Assembly (NCBI GenBank): GCA_900548085.1
Contig: URJF01000106.1
Span: 1 to 5,180 of the forward strand
From: an uncultured Oscillospiraceae bacterium
Lineage (GTDB): Bacteria > Bacillota > Clostridia > Oscillospirales > Acutalibacteraceae
Length of the DNA stretch: 5,180 nucleotides
Direction of reading: 5' to 3'
In this document: piece by piece, positions 1 through 4,781 of the stretch
How the letters are laid out: each line of letters opens with the position of its first letter
Position numbering within the stretch: position 1 is the first letter of the stretch
Notes under the pieces: generated by a model
Databases searched by the model: none
Told to the model about the DNA's origin: nothing
What the model saw: only the letters and a program-made list of their open reading frames with translations
Program-made: the position numbers and the translations under genes

Positions 1-332
1 AGTGCTGTAAAAATAAAGCCGATAATGTAGCCGCCTGTTGAGCCTGCGATGATGCCGGCACCGCCGCTAAAACCGGCAAATACGGGAACACCGATTGCAC
101 CGAGCAAAATATAAACCACTGTAGCGAGGGTACCTCTTTTCATTCCGAACAAGCCGGAAATAAGACAAACGCCCATAGTCTGCAATGTAATCGGAACGGT
201 GAGCGGAATGGAAATCCAACTGCATATAGCAATCAGAGCCGCAGACAATCCCACATAGACAAGATCAATAGTGGAAAATTTCTTTTTGCTTTTTGTTTTT
301 TCTTCTGAATTTTTGATAATTTCTTCTGCCAT
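1..332 (-). CDS. bioY: Biotin ECF transporter S component BioY, N-terminal part (runs off left edge)
   Basis: BioY is the membrane-embedded, biotin-binding S component of an energy-coupling factor transporter and usually works with the shared EcfA/A'/T module. The window holds the first 110 codons of a family that is normally about 180-200 residues, so the C-terminal part lies beyond position 1. Residues 1-20 are a charged, Lys/Glu-rich cytoplasmic N-tail. They are followed by hydrophobic segments at roughly 23-42, 48-62 and 68-86. The family signature is visible as LTVPITLQTMGV (44-55), the LLGAIGVPVFAGF stretch (77-89) and the Gly-rich STGGYIIGF (98-106), where BioY proteins typically have PTGGYLxGF. 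The ATG at 332-330 is preceded on the minus strand by GGAGG (345-341) at 8 nt spacing, which fixes the start. A biotin operator lies just upstream and supports the assignment independently. The low-complexity Lys/Glu tail is longer than in some BioY proteins but not alarming. Confidence 0.93.
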   Translation of the reverse strand, partial: MAEEIIKNSEEKTKSKKKFSTIDLVYVGLSAALIAICSWISIPLTVPITLQTMGVCLISGLFGMKRGTLATVVYILLGAIGVPVFAGFSGGAGIIAGSTGGYIIGFIFTA

Positions 333-361
333 AATATTGTCCTCCGAGAAGTGATGGTACT

Positions 362-389
362 ATTTTAGCAGAACAATTCGTATTGTCAA
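362..389 (-). promoter_or_regulatory. Probable sigma-A promoter of bioY with extended -10
   Basis: On the minus strand there is a perfect TTGACA -35 box (389-384), a 16-bp spacer, and TAAAAT (367-362) as -10. The -10 is preceded by TG and one base (370-368), giving an extended -10 element. Transcription would start near 355, leaving a leader of about 22 nt that carries the GGAGG ribosome binding site. A perfect TATAAT also lies at 397-392 on this strand, but it has no -35 box at a usable distance, so the first reading is preferred. The -35 box lies inside the left half-site of the biotin operator. Confidence 0.72.
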
Positions 390-414
390 CCATTATAAGG
401 GCTTTGGTTTACAA
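383..414. promoter_or_regulatory. BirA biotin operator upstream of bioY
   Basis: Two inverted half-sites, TTGTCAACC (383-391) and GGTTTACAA (406-414), are separated by 14 bp and flanked by A and T (382, 415). They match the known BirA operator pattern, TTGTnAACC followed by about 14-16 bp and GGTTnACAA. In bacteria whose BirA has an N-terminal winged helix, biotinyl-AMP-bound BirA dimers bind such sites and repress biotin synthesis and uptake genes. The half-sites agree as an inverted repeat at 8 of 9 positions. The left half-site contains the bioY -35 box, so binding should block RNA polymerase directly. The right edge is about 29 bp from the rnpB -35 box, so rnpB is unlikely to be controlled by it. 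The operator is read directly from sequence; repression is inferred. Confidence 0.9.
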
Positions 415-443
415 TTATTTATTTAATCAAAGGCAAAATACCA

Positions 444-473
444 TTGACAAAGGAGAGCAGAATACTTTATTAT
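444..473 (+). promoter_or_regulatory. Promoter of rnpB
   Basis: A perfect TTGACA -35 box (444-449) is followed by an 18-bp spacer and TATTAT (468-473), a 5/6 match to the -10 consensus. Initiation about 7 bp downstream falls at 479-481, immediately before the first strand of the RNase P RNA P1 helix at 481. The agreement between predicted start and RNA 5' end makes the assignment convincing. An AT-rich tract upstream (about 411-440) could act as an UP-like element, as expected for a strongly expressed stable RNA. Confidence 0.8.
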
Positions 474-479
474 ATAAGA

Positions 480-813
480 TGATGAGTTGTCCAGACGGTT
501 GCGCACTCAGGTGTGAGGAAAGTCCGAGCAGCACAGAGCAGGATAACGGCTAACGGCCGCCGGGGGTGACCCTCGGGACAGTGCAACAGAAATAAACCGC
601 CACTTTTTTGTGGTAAGGATGGAAAGGCGAGGTAAGAGCTCACCGAGAGGGTGGTAACATCCTCTGCCATGTAAACCCTATCCGCTGCAACATCGACAGG
701 AGGGACGGTTGCTCGCCGCATAACTCCGAAGGATGGCTTGAGCACGGTGGTAACATCGTGTCGAGATAGATAATCGTCCAAGACAGAACTCGGCTTACAG
801 ACAACTCATCTGA
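480..813 (+). ncRNA. rnpB: RNase P RNA (rnpB), bacterial A type
   Basis: This is the catalytic RNA subunit of ribonuclease P, which removes 5' leaders from precursor tRNAs together with the protein RnpA. The conserved core is easy to see. The GAGGAAAGTCCGAGC block (515-529) is conserved region I, with the 5' strand of the P4 core. Then come ACAGAAATAAACCGCC (587-602), GGTAAGAGCTCACCG (631-645), GTAAACCC (671-678) and the 3' core block ACAGAACTCGGCTTACA (783-799). The ends form a perfect 11-bp P1 helix, GATGAGTTGTC (481-491) with GACAACTCATC (800-810). The order and spacing of blocks follow the Escherichia coli (ancestral A-type) layout, including the GGCTTGAG segment (734-741) after the L15 region. 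Length is about 330 nt, slightly short for A type, suggesting compact peripheral helices. The exact 3' end is uncertain by a few bases. No terminator follows, and an aldolase gene begins about 25 nt later. Confidence 0.97.
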
Positions 814-837
814 CTAAAAAAGAACGGAGACATTGCT

Positions 838-1680
838 ATGCTCGTTAATATGAGAGACCTGCTGGCAGACGCAGAGGACGGCAACTATGCTGTAGGCTCA
901 TTCTCTGTGGCTAACATGGAAATGGTGTTAGGTGTGCTAAAAGCCGCAAAGGAGCTGAGTGCTCCCATTATACTTCAAATTGCTGAGGTCAGGCTGAAGC
1001 AATCGCCTCTCGAAGTAATAGGACCGCTTATGGTAGCTGCCGCAGAAAATGCAGACACACCTGTGGCGGTGCACTTTGACCACGGAAAGACTATAGAAAA
1101 AATCAGTCAGGCATTGGAAATAGGATTTACATCTGTAATGTTTGATGGTTCTCATCTGCCGCTGGATGAAAATATAAAAGTAACCAATCAGGTGGCAGAA
1201 ATAGCGAGAGAATATGATGCGGCTGTAGAGGCAGAAATCGGATGCGTAGGCGGCAGCGAGGACGGCAGTGAGGACATTGCCATCAACTGCACTAAGCCGG
1301 CTGACGCAGTACGATTTGAAAAAGAAGCGGACATTGACGCATTAGCCATAGCAATCGGAAATGCTCATGGAAACTACAAAGAGACTCCAAAACTCCGATT
1401 CGATATACTTAAAGAGGTTGACGAGCTGACTGACACTCCCCTTGTGCTCCACGGCGGAACGGGAATCAGTCCCGAAGATTTTGTCAAATGCTCAAAAACC
1501 GGAATAAAGAAAATAAATATAGCCACAGCTACATTTGATTCGGTAGAAAAAACTGTAGCAGACAGCTATAAGAAAAATGAAATAAAAGGATACTATGATT
1601 TGCAGGCTGCCGAGGTAGAGGGTGCGTACCAAAACGCAAAAAAGCACATTCTCATATTCGGCTCAGACGGCAAATGTTAG
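838..1680 (+). CDS. iolJ: Class II ketose-bisphosphate aldolase family protein, probable IolJ (6-phospho-5-dehydro-2-deoxy-D-gluconate aldolase)
   Basis: This is a cytoplasmic zinc-dependent class II aldolase of 280 residues (Bacillus IolJ is about 290). It probably cleaves 2-deoxy-5-keto-D-gluconate 6-phosphate to dihydroxyacetone phosphate and malonate semialdehyde in myo-inositol degradation. Family landmarks occur in order: SFSVANMEMV (21-30), VHFDHG (78-83) with catalytic Asp81 and zinc ligand His82, MFDGSHLPLDEN (101-112), EAEIGCVGGSEDG (131-143) forming the mobile active-site loop, AIGNAHGNY with zinc ligand His177, LHGGTGI (204-210) with zinc ligand His205, and KKINIAT (224-230), which binds substrate phosphate. 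The C-terminal FGSDGKC resembles the FGSAGKA end of Bacillus IolJ. The ATG at 838 has GGAGA (826-830) at 7 nt spacing. The downstream IolC-like kinase, 16 nt away, makes IolJ the best choice. GatY/KbaY (tagatose-bisphosphate aldolase) or a fructose-bisphosphate aldolase are alternatives that sequence alone cannot exclude. No own promoter was seen, so readthrough from rnpB is possible. Confidence 0.88.
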   Translation: MLVNMRDLLADAEDGNYAVGSFSVANMEMVLGVLKAAKELSAPIILQIAEVRLKQSPLEVIGPLMVAAAENADTPVAVHFDHGKTIEKISQALEIGFTSVMFDGSHLPLDENIKVTNQVAEIAREYDAAVEAEIGCVGGSEDGSEDIAINCTKPADAVRFEKEADIDALAIAIGNAHGNYKETPKLRFDILKEVDELTDTPLVLHGGTGISPEDFVKCSKTGIKKINIATATFDSVEKTVADSYKKNEIKGYYDLQAAEVEGAYQNAKKHILIFGSDGKC

Positions 1681-1685
1681 AAAGC

Positions 1686-1699
1686 AGGTAGGAATTATG
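1686..1699 (+). promoter_or_regulatory. Ribosome binding site and start codon that fix the iolC start
   Basis: The iolC reading frame is open back to an ATG at 1622, inside the aldolase gene, but that start would overlap the aldolase by 59 bp and add 25 residues with no family similarity. The AGGTAGGA tract (1686-1693) just upstream of the ATG at 1697 is the only good ribosome binding site. From there the protein begins with a short tail before the conserved first strand of the kinase fold. Another ATG at 1721 (residue 9) lacks a comparable site. Confidence 0.8.
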
Positions 1700-2716
1700 C
1701 AAAATTATGTTACATTCGATATGTCAAAGCCTTTGGATTTCATTCCAATCGGAAGAATCGCCATTGACTTCAACCCGACAGATATGTATAAGCCATTGTC
1801 GGAATCATCTAATTTTAACAAATATGTAGGCGGCTCGCCTGCTAACATAGCAGTCGGATTAGCTCGTCTCGGATGCAAGGTCGGTTTCTGCGGTTGCGTC
1901 AGTGACGACCAATTCGGTGACTTTGTTGTAGATTATTTTGAAAAAGAGGGTATCGACACCTCTAAAATAACGAGAGCGAAGAACGGCGAATGTCTCGGTC
2001 TGACATTTACGGAAATTCTGTCTAAGGAAAAATCCTCCATACTTATGTATCGTGACAATGTGGCGGATTTCTGCATGGCCCCGGAGGATATCGACGAGGA
2101 GTATATTGCATCTGCTAAGGCAATAGTTATCAGTGGCACAGCTTTGGCTCAAAGCCCATCAAGAGAGGCTTGTCTCAAGGCTATGATGCTGGCGAAGAAG
2201 AACAATACAAGAATCATATTTGATATAGACTATCGTGAATACACCTGGAAGAGCAAGGACGAAATAGCTGTTTACTACAGCCTTGTAGCACAGAATGCAG
2301 ATATCATTATGGGCTCAAGAGAAGAATTTGACCTGACCGAAGGTATAGTAGGAAAGAAAGAATCTGACCCCGAATCTGCTAAGTACTGGCAGTCTTTCGG
2401 TGCCTCAATCTGTGTCATCAAACATGGCAAGGAAGGCTCAACCGCATACACAAATGACGGCAAATTCTACACAATCAAACCATTCCCCGCAGTAAAACTG
2501 AAGGGCTTTGGAGGCGGCGACGGCTACGGCTCATCATTCCTCTACTCACTGCTGCAGGGCAAGGATATTATCGACTGTCTCGAATTCGGTTCTGCGTCTG
2601 CATCCATCCTTATATCAGCTCACAGCTGCTCCGATGCAATGCCGAGTGTAACACAGGTAGAGGCTTTCATCAAAAAGTCAAAGGAAGAATACGGCGAAAT
2701 GGTCGCAAGAGCATAA
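1697..2716 (+). CDS. iolC: 5-dehydro-2-deoxygluconokinase IolC (PfkB/ribokinase family)
   Basis: This is a cytoplasmic ATP-dependent sugar kinase of 339 residues that phosphorylates 2-deoxy-5-keto-D-gluconate at O6, supplying the substrate of the preceding aldolase. Similarity to Bacillus IolC runs over the whole length. PIGRIAIDFNP (17-27) is the first strand, and YVGGSPANIAVGLARLG (43-59) is the PfkB N-terminal signature. LTFTEI, SSILMYRDNVAD and ISGTALAQSPSREA (145-158) are IolC-specific blocks. FDIDYREYTW (175-184), ADIIMGSREEFD (201-212) and VIKHGKEGS (240-248) line the nucleotide side, and GFGGGDGYGSSFLYSLL (270-286) is the second PfkB signature with catalytic Asp275. SAHSCSDAMPS (307-317) is another IolC hallmark. 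The anion-hole motif reads GGGDGYGS where Bacillus IolC has GAGDSYAS; the catalytic Asp is kept, so activity is expected. Start at 1697 is chosen over 1622 on ribosome binding site grounds. The gene follows the aldolase by 16 nt, suggesting one transcript, and ends at a strong terminator. Confidence 0.93.
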   Translation: MQNYVTFDMSKPLDFIPIGRIAIDFNPTDMYKPLSESSNFNKYVGGSPANIAVGLARLGCKVGFCGCVSDDQFGDFVVDYFEKEGIDTSKITRAKNGECLGLTFTEILSKEKSSILMYRDNVADFCMAPEDIDEEYIASAKAIVISGTALAQSPSREACLKAMMLAKKNNTRIIFDIDYREYTWKSKDEIAVYYSLVAQNADIIMGSREEFDLTEGIVGKKESDPESAKYWQSFGASICVIKHGKEGSTAYTNDGKFYTIKPFPAVKLKGFGGGDGYGSSFLYSLLQGKDIIDCLEFGSASASILISAHSCSDAMPSVTQVEAFIKKSKEEYGEMVARA

Positions 2717-2732
2717 TCAAAAAGTATACAAT

Positions 2733-2762
2733 AAAAAGGAAGGCGTTTGCCTTCCTTTTTTT
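2733..2762. terminator. Bidirectional intrinsic terminator between iolC and the sensor kinase gene
   Basis: A 7-bp GC-rich stem, GGAAGGC (2738-2744) pairing with GCCTTCC (2749-2755), encloses a GTTT tetraloop. It is extended by five A:T pairs (2733-2737 with 2756-2760). On the plus strand seven Ts (2756-2762) follow the core stem, about 20 nt after the iolC stop. On the minus strand the A tract 2737-2733 becomes five Us, so the same hairpin can end the kinase operon, whose stop codon (2766-2764) directly abuts it. Confidence 0.93.
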
Positions 2763-2763
2763 A

Positions 2764-4092
2764 TTATGAATTAAATTCTATTTCTATGGTAGTGCCGACG
2801 CCTTCTACGGAGGAAACCGAAATGTGAGCGTCGTGAACCTCGGCAATATGCTTTACTATAGCTAATCCGAGGCCTGTGCCGCCGGATGCTTTGCTTCGGG
2901 ATTTATCCACCCTAAAAAATCTCTCAAAGATACGCTGCTGATATTTTTCAGGAATACCGATACCGGTATCACTGACAGTCAGCAGAGCGCCCGTAGGCAC
3001 CTTAAGCACCTTAACGGTAACTTCTCCGTCAGGCTTATTATACCTAATAGCATTGTCGCAGAGGTTATAAACCAACTCGTCTAAAAGAGAGCTGTTGCCC
3101 TTTATATAACAGGAATCGTCGCCTTTATATTTCAGCGTTACACCCTTTGCCTGAGCATTGACCTCTAATGCCTCAATGGCATTTTGGCTTACTTTTGCTA
3201 AATCAACGCTCTCAAACACTACCTTGCCGTCGGACTCGTCCAACTGCGAAAGCTGAATAATGTCCTCGCTGAGTGAAACAAGACGCAATGCCTGCTTGCG
3301 AATAGTGTGAGCAAACGGAACAACATCCTCCGGCTTAGCCATACCGTTTTCGATAAGCTCGGCATATCCGGCGATAGAGGTCAGCGGAGTTTTCAGCTCG
3401 TGTGATACATTAGCCGTAAATTCTTTTTTTTGCTTATCAAGAAGTTTTTGCTTTTCTCTCTGCTCTTTTATTTCGTCAACAAAAGGCTGCAGTTCCTCAT
3501 ATGTATCAACGCTTTCTATATCATTTAGGTTTTCGCCAAGCTCTGTAACCGGCTTAATAATGCTCTTTGTAATAGCATAGCTGAGGACAAGCGACAACAG
3601 CATAACAACGAGAGCAACGGCAGCATTGATTACAAGTGCCTTATAGAAAACGATATAAACTGTCTGTGCGGTCACTGCAACACGGAGCACATTACCGTTT
3701 TTCAGCTTTTTTGCATAATAGTATGTGCTCTTGTCTAATGTGGCAGACTTACGGATAGTAGAGCCCTCACCGCCTGACAACGCCTCCTTAAATTCGGGAC
3801 GGTCGGCGTGACTGCCCATATTTTTTGCATCCTCCATACTGTCCGCCAGAACTGTACCGTCAGAAGAAATCAGAGTAAGTCTAATGTTTGATTTTTCGGC
3901 ATTATTGATATAATCAAAATTTTTACCCTCGGCGGAGTCGAGCTGAGCAACCACCACCGAAGCAACGGACTCAAGCTCGGATTTGGCCTGCTTATCATAA
4001 TACGAATGATAAACTAAAACAGTCACAAGGCTGGTAATAATCACTATGCCGAGTCCGAAAGAAAGTATTTTTGAAAAAGTCTTATTTACCAT
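2764..4092 (-). CDS. Membrane sensor histidine kinase, PhoR-like
   Basis: This is the sensor of a two-component system, 442 residues. It autophosphorylates a histidine and passes the phosphate to the response regulator encoded just upstream. Residues 8-28 form the first transmembrane helix, about 29-150 an extracytoplasmic sensor region, and 152-172 the second helix. A short HAMP-like linker with IIKPVTELGENLNDIE (178-193) follows, then a charged, probably coiled-coil stretch (207-223). The dimerisation domain has phospho-acceptor His231 in FTANVSHELKTPLTSI (225-240). The ATPase domain carries the N box LCDNAIRYNKP (344-354), G1 DTGIGIP (375-381), F box RIFERFFRVDKSRS (387-400) and G2 GGTGLGLAIVKH (404-415). 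All catalytic motifs are intact. Unlike Bacillus PhoR, there is no room for a cytoplasmic PAS domain between linker and His region. The ATG has AGGTGG (4104-4099) at 6 nt spacing and lies 2 nt from the regulator stop. Phosphate sensing is inferred from neighbours and resemblance; the signal cannot be read from sequence. Confidence 0.93.
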   Translation of the reverse strand: MVNKTFSKILSFGLGIVIITSLVTVLVYHSYYDKQAKSELESVASVVVAQLDSAEGKNFDYINNAEKSNIRLTLISSDGTVLADSMEDAKNMGSHADRPEFKEALSGGEGSTIRKSATLDKSTYYYAKKLKNGNVLRVAVTAQTVYIVFYKALVINAAVALVVMLLSLVLSYAITKSIIKPVTELGENLNDIESVDTYEELQPFVDEIKEQREKQKLLDKQKKEFTANVSHELKTPLTSIAGYAELIENGMAKPEDVVPFAHTIRKQALRLVSLSEDIIQLSQLDESDGKVVFESVDLAKVSQNAIEALEVNAQAKGVTLKYKGDDSCYIKGNSSLLDELVYNLCDNAIRYNKPDGEVTVKVLKVPTGALLTVSDTGIGIPEKYQQRIFERFFRVDKSRSKASGGTGLGLAIVKHIAEVHDAHISVSSVEGVGTTIEIEFNS

Positions 4093-4094
4093 AA

Positions 4095-4769
4095 CTAACC
4101 ACCTATCTTATATCCGACATTGCGAATAGTCTTGATATTATCACCGGCAGAGCCTAACTTTTTGCGCAAAGACTGAATGTGCACGTCTACGGTGCGATTG
4201 CCCTGCTCAAAGTCATATCCCCAAATTTTTTCCATAAGGAGTTCACGAGTAAGAACGATACCACGATTAGCCAAAAGTGTTTTCAGTATCTCATACTCCT
4301 TGTATGTCAGCTCGATCACTTCATCATTCACAAAAACAAGATGTTTTTCTTCATCTACAGTTATTTCATTATATGCAAGAGTTGGAACCTCACTGCGTTT
4401 TACACGGCGAAGAATGGCTTTTACTCTGCTGATAAGCTCCATAACGCCAAATGGCTTAGTAACATAATCATCGGCGCCCATATCGAGTCCCTTTGCGGCA
4501 TCAATCTCCCCTGTTTTGGCAGTGACCATAATAACAGGCAGATTTTGGTATGCAGGATTTTCTCTGATTTTTTTGAGAATTTTCAGTCCGTCATCTTCAG
4601 GCAGCATAATGTCAAGAATAATCAAAGACGGCTTTTTTTCTCTCATAGCGGCAAAAAGCTCTTTGCCGGCCTCAAACTCGCCAACCTCAAAATCGGAGTT
4701 GATAAGTGCATAGCTCTCCAATTCTCTGATACTGCGGTCGTCCTCTACTATATAGACAAGGTCTTTCAT
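4095..4769 (-). CDS. OmpR/PhoB-family response regulator, probable PhoP/PhoB
   Basis: This is a cytoplasmic DNA-binding response regulator of 224 residues, the usual length for the family. The receiver domain (1-120) has the acidic pair Asp10-Asp11, phospho-acceptor Asp53 in LIILDIMLPEDDG (49-61), Thr83 in VIMVTAKTG, and Lys105 in DYVTKPFG. The C-terminal winged-helix domain (about 130-222) shows LTYKEYEILKTLLANRGIV (154-172), the LLMEKIWGYDF segment, the recognition-helix region NRTVDVHIQSLRKKL (191-205) and IRNVGYKI (215-222). The ATG is preceded by AGGAG at 6 nt, which overlaps the stop codon of the upstream gene. The sensor kinase follows after 2 nt, making this a cognate pair. The upstream phosphate-transporter-like gene and PhoB/PhoP-like sequence suggest control of phosphate genes, but OmpR-family regulators look alike, so the target is inferred and no symbol is assigned. 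The operon promoter is outside the window. Confidence 0.95.
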   Translation of the reverse strand: MKDLVYIVEDDRSIRELESYALINSDFEVGEFEAGKELFAAMREKKPSLIILDIMLPEDDGLKILKKIRENPAYQNLPVIMVTAKTGEIDAAKGLDMGADDYVTKPFGVMELISRVKAILRRVKRSEVPTLAYNEITVDEEKHLVFVNDEVIELTYKEYEILKTLLANRGIVLTRELLMEKIWGYDFEQGNRTVDVHIQSLRKKLGSAGDNIKTIRNVGYKIGG

Positions 4770-4775
4770 ATTTTT

Positions 4776-4781
4776 CTCCTA
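4776..4781 (-). promoter_or_regulatory. Ribosome binding site of the response regulator overlapping the upstream stop codon
   Basis: On the minus strand, the TAG stop of the transporter-like gene (4781-4779) and the AGGAG ribosome binding site of the regulator (4780-4776) share bases, and the regulator ATG follows after 6 nt. A ribosome terminating on the first gene therefore sits on the initiation site of the second. This is the usual arrangement for translational coupling. Confidence 0.8.

Noticed and set aside
392..397. Perfect TATAAT on the minus strand inside the biotin operator spacer
   Set aside because: No -35 element lies at 15-19 bp (TTGTAA is 11 bp away, TTGATT 27 bp), so the TTGACA/extended -10 promoter further downstream explains bioY better.
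598..616. Hairpin with a T run inside rnpB (CCAC, six Ts, GTGG)
   Set aside because: The T run is the loop rather than the 3' flank of the stem, so it is a peripheral helix of the RNase P RNA, not an intrinsic terminator.
738..774. Possible internal promoter in rnpB (TTGAGC with GATAAT)
   Set aside because: The spacer is 25 bp, and both pieces belong to conserved RNase P RNA segments, so their sequence is explained by RNA structure.
470..781. Minus-strand open frame of 103 codons covering rnpB
   Set aside because: It lies entirely antisense to a structured RNA with all conserved RNase P blocks, and its translation shows no recognisable protein features.
1622..1696. Longer form of the IolC-like kinase starting inside the aldolase gene
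   Set aside because: The extra 25 residues have no counterpart in the family, overlap the aldolase coding sequence, and have no good ribosome binding site; the ATG at 1697 does.
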